NCBI GenBank assembly: GCA_015068545.1
Contig: SVKH01000052.1
Location: 1 to 9,966, forward strand
DNA from: Oscillospiraceae bacterium
GTDB lineage: Bacteria > Bacillota > Clostridia > UBA1381
Direction of reading: 5' to 3'
Length of the DNA: 9,966 bases
In this document: positions 1 to 6,710 of the stretch, piece by piece
How the letters are laid out: every line of letters starts with the position of its first letter
Numbering within the stretch: the first letter of the stretch is position 1
The notes under the pieces: model-generated
Database searches by the model: none
The model's input: the letters and a program-made list of their open reading frames with translations, nothing else
What the model was told of the DNA's origin: nothing
Made by a program: the position numbers and the translations under genes

Positions 1-680
1 TCTCCCGTGTCGTATTTATGATTTGAATATGCTTTGAAAATAGGATTTAAGTATATGGCAGTTATACCCATTTCCGCTAGATAGTCCAGCTTTTTTTCTA
101 TCCCCAGCAGATTACCGCCAAAAAAATCGTTACAAAGGTAGTCATCACCAAACTGCTCCGACTTATAAAACGGCTCATCTCCCCAATTTCTCTTTATAAT
201 ATCCTGTCTGTCTCCCAAAAAGCTTCCGTCTTCATTTCCATTTGAGAATCTGTCCGGAAAAATCTGATAACATACAGCCTCCTTCCACCAGTCTGGTGTA
301 TTAAGACTTTTATCATAAACGGTAATCTGGAACATTTTCTCCGGTTTTTCATTTTCCTTTTTTCCCTTGCCGCCAAGGCCACTTTCGTTATTACCGTAAA
401 ATAATCTGCCCAAATCTGATTTCACATCAAAATAATAAAACAAAAGGCCTGCATCTTTTGGCATGATGACCTTTGCTTCGTATATATATCCTCCCGCCAG
501 TTCAAAAGCGTATGCCATATTGTATGTCTTTTCTTCCCCTCTATATTCACATACAAGCTTCACGTGAGAAGGTATCCCGAAATCTGAAAGAAACAGCCTG
601 ATTCTTACTTCACTTTCGCAGATTACGGCACCAAATGGACTTCTGTATAATTCTGTATGAGAGTTGTGTTCTATTTTCAT
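1..680 (-). CDS. GH13 alpha-glucan hydrolase (neopullulanase / cyclomaltodextrinase-like), C-terminal part outside window
   Basis: The first 226 residues of a glycoside hydrolase family 13 enzyme, expected to hydrolyse alpha-1,4 (and possibly alpha-1,6) bonds in starch or glycogen fragments. Residues 1 to about 100 form a beta-rich N-terminal domain like those before the barrel in neopullulanases. A charged linker rich in Gly, Lys and Glu follows (about 101-115). The catalytic barrel begins at WWKEAVCYQIFPDRFSNG (131-148) and reaches YLNPIFKAYSNHKYDTG (210-226), both hallmarks of the neopullulanase/cyclomaltodextrinase group. The catalytic Asp/Glu/Asp lie beyond the window edge, so activity cannot be judged. 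The ATG at 680 has an AAGGAAA ribosome binding site about 9 nt upstream. No signal peptide is seen, so a cytoplasmic role in maltodextrin or glycogen breakdown fits. It is the next minus-strand gene after the structured RNA at 838-1203, whose transcript might read into it. Confidence 0.88.
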   Translation of the reverse strand, partial: MKIEHNSHTELYRSPFGAVICESEVRIRLFLSDFGIPSHVKLVCEYRGEEKTYNMAYAFELAGGYIYEAKVIMPKDAGLLFYYFDVKSDLGRLFYGNNESGLGGKGKKENEKPEKMFQITVYDKSLNTPDWWKEAVCYQIFPDRFSNGNEDGSFLGDRQDIIKRNWGDEPFYKSEQFGDDYLCNDFFGGNLLGIEKKLDYLAEMGITAIYLNPIFKAYSNHKYDTG

Positions 681-730
681 TCTAAAGATTTTCCTTTTTT
701 TATTGTCTTTATTTAGTATTCTTTTTTTAT

Positions 731-751
731 AAAAAAGCTTTAATAAAAGCT
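731..751 (-). terminator. Weak terminator-like hairpin between the structured RNA and the GH13 gene
   Basis: On the minus strand, AGCTTT (751-746), a 4-nt loop and AAAGCT (741-736) form a 6-bp stem followed by five T (735-731). The stem is AT-rich and weak. It could back up the stronger hairpin at 838-866. I found no convincing promoter between it and the GH13 start at 680. Confidence 0.3.
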
Positions 752-837
752 GTGCCTGCGGGCGTAGGAATAAAGCAGCATTTTTGTTATTCCAAAAATT
801 ACAACATAAAAGTAGTATTTCCCACACAATAACAAAT

Positions 838-866
838 AACTCCTGCCACAAAAAGTTGCAGGAGTT
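838..866 (-). terminator. Intrinsic terminator of the structured RNA
   Basis: AACTCCTGC (838-846) and GCAGGAGTT (858-866) form a perfect 9-bp stem with an 11-nt loop. On the minus strand it is followed by ATTTGTTATT, moderately U-rich; on the plus strand only four T follow. With the minus-strand promoter at 1210-1238 it most likely ends the structured RNA. Confidence 0.55.
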
Positions 867-1203
867 TTGAATGTGTACTTAGGTTCGTATGTTTTAAGCA
901 GAGCATAACATACAAGGAAAGCTTTCGTCGGTTAGGAATCGACAGTCTAGGGGCACTCCCGTAACATATGATTAGGAGAACTGACGACTCTGTATTAAAA
1001 CAATCCCTCCCAATGTACTCACAGTAACAAACAAAATATACGGGGCTAGCTTCCGAGTATCGTCGACTATATCCGGACACCGCACAAATCATTTGCTCCA
1101 TAAACTATCAGTAAACCTTGTTGGGGCGTTCACTGATATAACAGGCACTTGCCGTAATGCCCTACTTAAAGCATACGAAGAAAGCACTACTGTACACATT
1201 AGC
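838..1203 (-). ncRNA. Putative free-standing structured non-coding RNA, about 365 nt, family not recognised
   Basis: The minus strand carries a near-consensus promoter (1210-1238) placing the start near 1203-1200, and a terminator hairpin ends the unit at 838-866. The RNA ends pair: AATGTGTAC (1200-1192) matches GTACACATT (878-870) over 9 perfect bp. Inside this, 1179-1165 pairs with 898-884 over 15 positions with one mismatch. Further elements: a bulged hairpin with GGC-AAGU-GCC at its tip (1155-1141), a 7-bp hairpin (1138-1132 with 1112-1106) whose 19-nt loop contains GCCC (1127-1124) complementary to GGGC at 1162-1159 (possible pseudoknot), and small hairpins at 1096-1084, 978-956 and 943-927. 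The one long reading frame inside (1101-799, minus) has no ribosome binding site and resembles no protein. I see no tmRNA CCA end or tag, no RNase P GAGGAAAGUCC core, and no SRP GGAA-AGCAGCC motif; it is long for 6S. Alternative: a long regulatory leader of the GH13 gene. Confidence 0.72.
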
Positions 1204-1209
1204 AATAGC

Positions 1210-1238
1210 ATTATAACACTATATAAGTAAATAATCAA
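1210..1238 (-). promoter_or_regulatory. Strong sigma-A type promoter of the structured RNA
   Basis: On the minus strand TTGATT (1238-1233), a 17-bp spacer and a perfect TATAAT (1215-1210). The DNA just upstream (about 1240-1260) is A/T-tract rich like an UP element. The predicted start falls at 1203-1200, exactly where the outer helix of the RNA begins. The -35 box lies only about 20 bp past the dusB stop codon, and no dusB terminator is visible, so the RNA may also receive read-through. Confidence 0.75.
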
Positions 1239-1257
1239 GAGAAATTTTAATTTTTGT

Positions 1258-2208
1258 TTATTTTTCCATATTATCTATGGCAAATCTTAGCAGTTTTGAC
1301 ATTTCACTCAGTTCTGTCACAGTAAAAACTTTGGTTTTTAATTCATTCGAATGAGGCATACCCTTGATGTACCACGCAACGTGCTTCCTTGCCTCTTTAA
1401 TCCCTCGGGATTCTCCCTTTTCTTTGCACAGGTTGTCTATGTGCAAAAGGGCTGTTTCCAGTTTTTCAATCGCTGTGGGAAAATAGGTTATCTCCCCTTT
1501 TTCCAAGTATTCTTTAATTTGACGGAAGATAAAGGGATTTCCCTGACTGCTTCGTCCTACCATAACTCCGTCACAGCCCGTTTCTTCCATCATTCTTTTT
1601 GCGTCCTGTCCTGTTCTGATGTCGCCATTACCTATTACAGGAATCTTTACTGCAGATTTAACCCGTGCTATTGTTCCCCAATCTGCACTACCGCTATAAA
1701 ACTCCTCACGTGTTCTGCCATGGACAGTAATCATATCAGCACCGGAAGCCTCCAAAACCTTTGCAAATTCCGGCGCAGTTTCACTGTCCCATCCTTTTCG
1801 TATTTTTACGGTTACAGGGATTTTTACGTTTGACTTTACCTTGCGCACGACTTCTCCGGCAAGAGCCGGATTCTTCATAAGTGCACTTCCATCGCCGTTA
1901 TTTACAATTTTTGGCATTGGGCATCCCATATTTATATCTATACTAGAGGCTCCTGCCGCCTCTACAATAGGCGCTATCTCGCCCATTATATCCGGATCTG
2001 AACCGAAAATCTGGATTGACGTAGGCTTTTCCCTCTCGTCAAGCTTCATAAGCGATGCTGTTTTTTTGTCCTTGTAGTGCAGTCCCTTTGCACTTATCAT
2101 CTCAGTTGTCAATCCCTCTGCTCCAAACTCCTTGCACAAAAGGCGAAAGGTCAGGTCGGTAATACCTGCCATGGGAGCCAAGTGTATCCTGCTAATCAAT
2201 TTAACCAA
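1258..2208 (-). CDS. dusB: tRNA-dihydrouridine synthase (DusB family)
   Basis: FMN- and NADPH-dependent enzyme that reduces specific D-loop uridines of tRNA to dihydrouridine in the cytoplasm. It is 316 aa from the start given, close to the usual 320-330. Visible in order: LAPMAGITD near the N-terminus (10-18, FMN-binding barrel start), TEMISAKGL (35-43), NMGCPMPK (93-100) with the catalytic Cys96, VKIRKGW (134-140), VHGR (162-165), GNGD (193-196) and VGR-S-QGNPFIF (217-228), which bind FMN. Start choice is uncertain. The TTG at 2208 lies only one base from a strong GGAGGA (2215-2210), too close for normal initiation. The in-frame TTG at 2199 has 10 nt spacing and would give 313 aa. No in-frame ATG exists upstream before a stop. 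It is transcribed divergently from glgA and directly precedes the structured RNA unit. Confidence 0.95.
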   Translation of the reverse strand: MVKLISRIHLAPMAGITDLTFRLLCKEFGAEGLTTEMISAKGLHYKDKKTASLMKLDEREKPTSIQIFGSDPDIMGEIAPIVEAAGASSIDINMGCPMPKIVNNGDGSALMKNPALAGEVVRKVKSNVKIPVTVKIRKGWDSETAPEFAKVLEASGADMITVHGRTREEFYSGSADWGTIARVKSAVKIPVIGNGDIRTGQDAKRMMEETGCDGVMVGRSSQGNPFIFRQIKEYLEKGEITYFPTAIEKLETALLHIDNLCKEKGESRGIKEARKHVAWYIKGMPHSNELKTKVFTVTELSEMSKLLRFAIDNMEK

Positions 2209-2209
2209 A

Positions 2210-2215
2210 TCCTCC
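2210..2215 (-). promoter_or_regulatory. dusB ribosome binding site, unusual spacing
   Basis: GGAGGA on the minus strand. Only one base separates it from the TTG at 2208, but 10 bases separate it from the in-frame TTG at 2199. The spacing argues for initiation at 2199. Confidence 0.6.
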
Positions 2216-2225
2216 GACTGATTTA

Positions 2226-2258
2226 TGGCAGAAATCGCCTCTTTTTACCCTTCTGCCA
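2226..2258 (-). promoter_or_regulatory. Inverted repeat in the dusB leader
   Basis: TGGCAGAA and TTCTGCCA (8 bp, perfect) flank a 17-nt purine-rich loop in the transcribed leader of dusB, ending about 10 nt before the ribosome binding site. No U-run follows, so it is not a classic terminator. It may be a stability or control hairpin. Confidence 0.4.
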
Positions 2259-2283
2259 ACAGATTTTTTCAATATATATGTAT

Positions 2284-2313
2284 ATTATATATTTTTTTGC
2301 GTTAAATTGTCAA
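2284..2313 (-). promoter_or_regulatory. dusB promoter
   Basis: Minus strand TTGACA (2313-2308), an 18-bp spacer and TATAAT (2289-2284): both hexamers are consensus. Transcription would start near 2277 and give a leader of about 70 nt containing the inverted repeat at 2226-2258. Confidence 0.75.
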
Positions 2314-2343
2314 TATTTTGTGTGATATTTCCTGCCAAATCAT

Positions 2344-2372
2344 TTGACAAAAACGAAAAAATAATGTATCAT
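2344..2372 (+). promoter_or_regulatory. glgA-glgP promoter
   Basis: TTGACA (2344-2349), a 17-bp spacer and TATCAT (2367-2372). Start predicted near 2379, giving a leader of about 25 nt before the glgA ATG. The -35 box is 30 bp from the divergent dusB -35 box, so one regulator could affect both directions, but no clear operator is seen. Confidence 0.7.
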
Positions 2373-2403
2373 TATGTGTATTATAGGAAAGGTAGGATTT
2401 AAT

Positions 2404-4077
2404 ATGAAGATTCTATACGCGACCTCGGAGGCAGCTCCTTTTGTAAAAACGGGCGGACTTGGCGATGTAGCAGGTTCTCTCCCTATCACCCTTAAAGAAA
2501 AAGGAGTAGATGCAAGAGTTATATTGCCTCTATACAGATGTATTGACCAAAAATATAAAGACATGATGACCTACATCACCCACATCTATATAGATATGGG
2601 TTGGAGAAAGCAATATGCCGGCGTGTTCTCTATGGAGCACAAAGGAACTATCTACTACTTTGTGGACAATGAGTTTTACTTTAATGGCGATAAGCCTTAC
2701 GACTACATCCACTTAGACTGCGAGAAGTTCATTTTCTTCTCAAAGGCTGTTTTGTCCCTTTTGCCAAGTTTGGACTTCCGTCCTGACGTTATCAACTGTA
2801 ACGATTGGCAAACAGGACCTATTCCGGTTTTTCTGGATACTTTTTATGACAATCCGTTCTACCGCGGAATCAAAACAGTTATGACTATTCATAACCTTAA
2901 ATTCCAAGGTAGATGGAACCTTGAAAAAATCAAGGACGCTATGTCTATCAGTGACTATTACTTCACCGATGATAAACTGGAATACCACAAGGATGCCAAC
3001 CTATTAAAGGGCGGACTTGTGTATGCAGATAAAATCACAACCGTATCGGAAAAATACGCAAGAGAGATTACTACTGCAGAATATGGAGAAGGTCTTGACG
3101 GCCTATTATCTGCCAGAAGCGGAGATCTGCGCGGTATAGTAAACGGAATTTCCGATGACTGGAACGCAAAAACAGATCCGTTTATCTTTAAAAATTACAC
3201 AGCAAGAACCCTTAAGAACAAATTAGTCAACAAGACAGAGCTTCAAAAGGAGCTTAATCTGCCTGTTGACGAAAACAAATTTATGATTGGTATTATATCA
3301 CGTCTTACCGACCAAAAAGGTTTCGACCTTGTGGCTTATGTAATGGAAAGACTTTGTGAAGGAGGATACCAGATAGTTGTGCTTGGCACAGGAGATGAGC
3401 AGTATGAGAATATGTTCCGTCACTTTGCATGGAAGTACCCTGACAGAGTTTCGGCCAACATATGCTTCTCAAACGAACTGTCACATAAGATTTATGCCGC
3501 ATGTGATGCATTTTTGATGCCTTCAAGGTTTGAGCCTTGCGGACTTTCTCAGCTGATATCCATGCGTTACGGTACTATTCCGATTGTCCGCGAAACAGGT
3601 GGTCTTGCAGATACCGTTATCCCGTATAATGAGTACACAGGCGAAGGCACAGGTTTCTCATTCGCCACCTACAATGCCGATGATATGCTCCACGTTATAA
3701 ACTACGCAATGCGTACTTACTACGATAACAAGGATGCTTGGGGAAAATTGGTTCAAAACGCAATGAAGCAGGATTTCTCCTGGGAGGTTTCTGCCGACAA
3801 ATACATTAACCTATACACGGAGGTTTCCGGCGTAACACTTGAAAAACCAGAAAAAGCGCCTAGAAAAGCTTCCGCTAAAAAATCGGCTGAAAAGACAGAG
3901 AAAAAGGCAGAACCTAAAAAGGCTGCTGCAAAAAAAACAGTAAAAAAGGCTGACTCTGCCGATAGTAAAGATGACAAGAAGACCACGGCAGAAAAAACCA
4001 CAGCAAAAAAAACTGCTAAATCAGTAAAAAAGGCTGACTCTGTAAAGAAGTCTACTGAAGATACGCCAAATAAATAA
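2404..4077 (+). CDS. glgA: Glycogen (starch) synthase, GT5, with a lysine-rich C-terminal tail
   Basis: Transfers glucose from ADP-glucose to the non-reducing end of alpha-1,4-glucan, in the cytoplasm. The protein is 557 aa; bacterial GlgA is usually about 480. Residues 1-480 form a complete enzyme: KTGGL at 15-19 (nucleotide-sugar binding), NDWQTG (133-138), VNGI (247-250), SRLTDQKG (299-306) with Arg300 and Lys305, and FEPCGLSQ (376-383) with Glu377, the usual retaining-GT-B active-site residues. Residues 481-557 are a low-complexity tail with 26 Lys plus many Ala, Thr and Ser, resembling a histone H1 tail; it is not part of the GT5 fold. The ATG at 2404 was chosen over one at 2374 because the latter overlaps the predicted transcription start, while AGGA sits 6 nt before 2404 and MKILYATSE is the normal family N-terminus. 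It lies 35 nt before glgP, in one operon. Confidence 0.97.
   Translation: MKILYATSEAAPFVKTGGLGDVAGSLPITLKEKGVDARVILPLYRCIDQKYKDMMTYITHIYIDMGWRKQYAGVFSMEHKGTIYYFVDNEFYFNGDKPYDYIHLDCEKFIFFSKAVLSLLPSLDFRPDVINCNDWQTGPIPVFLDTFYDNPFYRGIKTVMTIHNLKFQGRWNLEKIKDAMSISDYYFTDDKLEYHKDANLLKGGLVYADKITTVSEKYAREITTAEYGEGLDGLLSARSGDLRGIVNGISDDWNAKTDPFIFKNYTARTLKNKLVNKTELQKELNLPVDENKFMIGIISRLTDQKGFDLVAYVMERLCEGGYQIVVLGTGDEQYENMFRHFAWKYPDRVSANICFSNELSHKIYAACDAFLMPSRFEPCGLSQLISMRYGTIPIVRETGGLADTVIPYNEYTGEGTGFSFATYNADDMLHVINYAMRTYYDNKDAWGKLVQNAMKQDFSWEVSADKYINLYTEVSGVTLEKPEKAPRKASAKKSAEKTEKKAEPKKAAAKKTVKKADSADSKDDKKTTAEKTTAKKTAKSVKKADSVKKSTEDTPNK
3938..4042 (+). repeat. In-frame direct repeat within the glgA tail
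   Basis: A 21-bp stretch encoding VKKADS occurs identically at 3938-3958 and 4022-4042, spaced 84 bp (28 codons) apart. Both copies keep the reading frame. This suggests that the Lys-rich tail grew by local duplication within A-rich DNA. Confidence 0.8.
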
Positions 4078-4112
4078 GGCAAATACCCAAATTTGAAAGG
4101 AATTTTATTATA

Positions 4113-6569
4113 ATGGAAAAAATCAAACTAAATGCTAAGGAAACTGCCCTTAAAAACGAAATTGAGGGAAAGATTTCCCGTCACTTCGGAAAAACCTTGG
4201 AGGATGCTACTCCTAAAATGGTTTACACCGCCTGCGCTCTTACCGCAAGAGACCAAATCATGTCAAAGTGGGCTATCTCACATAAGCAGGTAAAGGAAGA
4301 AAACTCAAAGAAGCTTTACTATATGTCTTTCGAGTTTTTGATGGGCAGACTTTTAGCATCAAATGTGCTTAACTTAATGCAAACCGAAACTTACGTTAAT
4401 GCTCTTAAGTCTCTTGGATACAACTTATCTGATGTTGTTGAGCTTGAAAATGACGCAGGACTAGGTAACGGCGGTCTGGGAAGACTTGCTGCCTGCTTTA
4501 TGGACTCTTTGACAACTCTGGATCTTCCTGCATACGGCTGTACCATCAGATATGAATACGGACTGTTCCGTCAAAAGATTGTAGACGGATTCCAGACAGA
4601 GCTACCGGATACATGGCTGGAGAATGGTAATGCTTGGGAAATAGCAAGACCGGAAGAATCGGTTACAGTTAAATTCGGCGGTCAGGTATATACAGACTGG
4701 AATGACGGTCACTTCTCCTTCCGTTACGAAAATGCACATACAATCATAGCTATGCCATACGATGTACCTCTTGTAGGTTACGATTCAAAGATTGTTAATA
4801 AGCTTAGACTTTGGTCTGCAAAAGCTCCTGACGTTATGGATATGCAGGAATTTAACAGCGGTAACTACATCCGTTCTACCGAAGAAAAACAACTGGCTGA
4901 GCTAATTTCCAAAGTATTGTATCCTGAGGATAACCACACAGAGGGTAAGGAGCTTAGACTAAAGCAGCAGTACTTCCTAGTTTCTGCGACACTACAATGG
5001 ATTTTAAGAGAATATGAGGACAGATACGGCTATGACTGGCGCAATCTTCCGGAAAAGGCAGTTCTGCACATTAACGATACTCACCCAACACTTGCTATCC
5101 CAGAGCTTATGCGTCTTTTGATTGACGAAAAAGGTCTTGGATGGGACGAAGCATGGGATATTACAAGACGCACATTTGCTTACACAAACCACACAGTTAT
5201 GAGCGAAGCGCTGGAAAAGTGGCCTCTTGATATGTTCAAGAGAATCCTTCCACGTATTTCTATGATTGTGGAGGAAATAAACAGACGTCTTATGATAAAT
5301 CTTCAGGAAGTTTATCCGGATGACTGGGGTAAGCAAAAATGGATGTCAATCATTTCCGATAATCAGGTATTTATGGCAAATCTTTGTCTTGCTACCTGCT
5401 TTGCGGTAAACGGCGTTTCCGGACTTCACACAAGAATCCTTACCAGTGATATTTTTGCTGACTACTACAACCTTGATAAATCACGTTTCCACGCAATTAC
5501 AAACGGTATTACATTCCGTCGCTGGATAGGTAACTGTAATCCTGAGCTTGCAGACCTTATTACTTCAAAAATCGGCAAAGGCTGGATGAAGGATTACAAA
5601 AAGCTTGAAAAGCTTAAGAAATTTGCAGAAGATAAGGAATTCCAAAAGGCATTTGCAGAGATTAAACATAATAACAAGGTTAAGCTTGCAGAATACATCA
5701 AGATTCATAACGGCATAGACGTAAATCCTGATTCTATCTTCGACGTGCAGGCAAAGAGACTTCACGAATACAAACGTCAGCTTCTTAACGTGCTTCACAT
5801 CCTTGCAGAATACAATATGCTAAAGGATAATCCAAATGTAGACTTTACTCCAAAAACATATATCTTTGGTGCAAAAGCTGCTCCTGGATATAAGCGTGCA
5901 AAGCTTATCATAAAGCTCATAAACTCTGTTGGTGATATGATCAACAACGATGAGAGAATCGGTGGAAAGATCAAGGTTGTATTCCTTGAAAACTATGGTG
6001 TTTCTATTGCAGAAAAGCTTGTTGTTGCAGCTGATATTTCCGAGCAGATTTCCACAGCAGGTAAGGAAGCATCCGGTACTGGTAATATGAAGTTTATGCT
6101 AAACGGTGCAGTTACCATAGGTACTCTTGACGGTGCTAACGTGGAAATGCTGGAGCAAGTTGGCGAAGACAATATCTACATCTTCGGCTTAAAGGCTGAT
6201 GAAGTTGCAGCAAGACTTAAGTTTAACAACTCTGATGAGGTTAAGACAATTTATTCTACAAACGCTCCTCTTCGTCGTGCACTTGAGCAGCTTATCTCAG
6301 GAGAGATTATAAACGAAAATACTCAGATTTTCCGTGACCTTTATCAGACACTTCTGTTTGGCGACTACGGATATCCAGATACCTATATGGTACTTCGTGA
6401 CTTTGAAGAATACTGCCAGACTCAAGCAAGAATCTCCAAGGACTATAACGACAAGGCAAAATGGTGGAAGATGGCAATTATGAACACAGCTTCATCAGGA
6501 TTCTTCTCATCCGACCGTACTATAAACGACTACAACGAGAAAATCTGGCACCTAAATCCAATTAAATAA
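4113..6569 (+). CDS. glgP: Glycogen/alpha-glucan phosphorylase, GT35
   Basis: Cleaves alpha-1,4-glucan with phosphate to release glucose-1-phosphate; PLP-dependent, cytoplasmic. The 818-aa length is normal for the family. Visible features: YYMSFEFLMGRLL (69-81), the glycine-rich NDAGLGNGGLGRLAACF (113-129), the HINDTHP segment (319-325), TNHTV (358-362), AITNGITFRRW (461-471) and QAKRLHEYKRQLLN (546-559). EASGTGNMKFMLNG (652-665) fits the phosphorylase PLP signature, with Lys660 as the PLP lysine. An AAAGGA ribosome binding site lies about 11 nt before the ATG. Only 35 nt separate it from glgA, so synthesis and phosphorolysis are co-transcribed; a strong terminator follows. MalP-type maltodextrin specificity cannot be excluded from sequence, but pairing with glgA favours glycogen. 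Confidence 0.97.
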   Translation: MEKIKLNAKETALKNEIEGKISRHFGKTLEDATPKMVYTACALTARDQIMSKWAISHKQVKEENSKKLYYMSFEFLMGRLLASNVLNLMQTETYVNALKSLGYNLSDVVELENDAGLGNGGLGRLAACFMDSLTTLDLPAYGCTIRYEYGLFRQKIVDGFQTELPDTWLENGNAWEIARPEESVTVKFGGQVYTDWNDGHFSFRYENAHTIIAMPYDVPLVGYDSKIVNKLRLWSAKAPDVMDMQEFNSGNYIRSTEEKQLAELISKVLYPEDNHTEGKELRLKQQYFLVSATLQWILREYEDRYGYDWRNLPEKAVLHINDTHPTLAIPELMRLLIDEKGLGWDEAWDITRRTFAYTNHTVMSEALEKWPLDMFKRILPRISMIVEEINRRLMINLQEVYPDDWGKQKWMSIISDNQVFMANLCLATCFAVNGVSGLHTRILTSDIFADYYNLDKSRFHAITNGITFRRWIGNCNPELADLITSKIGKGWMKDYKKLEKLKKFAEDKEFQKAFAEIKHNNKVKLAEYIKIHNGIDVNPDSIFDVQAKRLHEYKRQLLNVLHILAEYNMLKDNPNVDFTPKTYIFGAKAAPGYKRAKLIIKLINSVGDMINNDERIGGKIKVVFLENYGVSIAEKLVVAADISEQISTAGKEASGTGNMKFMLNGAVTIGTLDGANVEMLEQVGEDNIYIFGLKADEVAARLKFNNSDEVKTIYSTNAPLRRALEQLISGEIINENTQIFRDLYQTLLFGDYGYPDTYMVLRDFEEYCQTQARISKDYNDKAKWWKMAIMNTASSGFFSSDRTINDYNEKIWHLNPIK

Positions 6570-6580
6570 GGATTAAAATT

Positions 6581-6615
6581 AAAACACATTACCCCATGCG
6601 AGGTAATGTGTTTTT
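6581..6615. terminator. Bidirectional terminator between glgP and xer
   Basis: AAAACACATTACC (6581-6593) and GGTAATGTGTTTT (6602-6614) form a 13-bp perfect stem with an 8-nt loop. T-runs follow on the plus strand, and TTTTAATTTTAAT follows on the minus strand. It ends the glgA-glgP transcript and can stop converging transcripts from xer. Confidence 0.85.
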
Positions 6616-6669
6616 GTGTAGGATGAAATTCTTTTAGTTAAAAAGTGCTACGTCCCCTTTTTGAATAGT

Positions 6670-6700
6670 AAAAAATACATTCCTGCTGTTTTGGCAGAAA
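6670..6700 (-). terminator. Probable terminator of the xer transcript
   Basis: Minus strand TTTCTGC (6700-6694), a 7-nt loop and GCAGGAA (6686-6680) form 7 bp including one G-U pair. After a TG-T step a run of six T follows (6675-6670). It lies 10 bp past the xer stop codon. Confidence 0.5.
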
Positions 6701-6710
6701 GGTATGTGTT

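Noticed and set aside
799..1101. 100-codon open frame on the minus strand inside the gene-free stretch
   Set aside because: No ribosome binding site before its ATG, Cys/Tyr/Ser-rich composition unlike a folded protein, and it lies across the helices of the structured RNA and its terminator.
838..1203. tmRNA, RNase P RNA, 6S RNA or SRP RNA identity for the structured RNA
   Set aside because: No CCA-ended tRNA-like domain or tag frame, no GAGGAAAGUCC/ACAGAA core, no SRP tetraloop motif, and too long for 6S. A weak GGAAGCUAGCC likeness to the SRP core lacks the paired strand.
838..1203. Retron or group II intron RNA
   Set aside because: Inverted ends could suggest a retron ncRNA, but no reverse transcriptase gene is nearby and no domain V-like hairpin is visible.
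1351..2077. Long plus-strand open frames opposite dusB
   Set aside because: They are antisense shadows of dusB, without ribosome binding sites or recognisable protein features.
2374..2403. Upstream ATG adding 10 residues to GlgA
   Set aside because: It overlaps the predicted transcription start and lacks a ribosome binding site; the family N-terminus is MKILY at 2404.
3753..4082. 109-codon minus-strand frame opposite the glgA tail, Phe/Ala-rich and membrane-like
   Set aside because: It is the antisense of Lys/Ala codons in the tail, which automatically reads as Phe-rich; no start signals.
2226..6699. TGGCAGAA-type octamer seen at 2226, 2251 (inverted) and 6692 as a dispersed regulatory element
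   Set aside because: Too short and few; the copies are explained by two unrelated hairpins.
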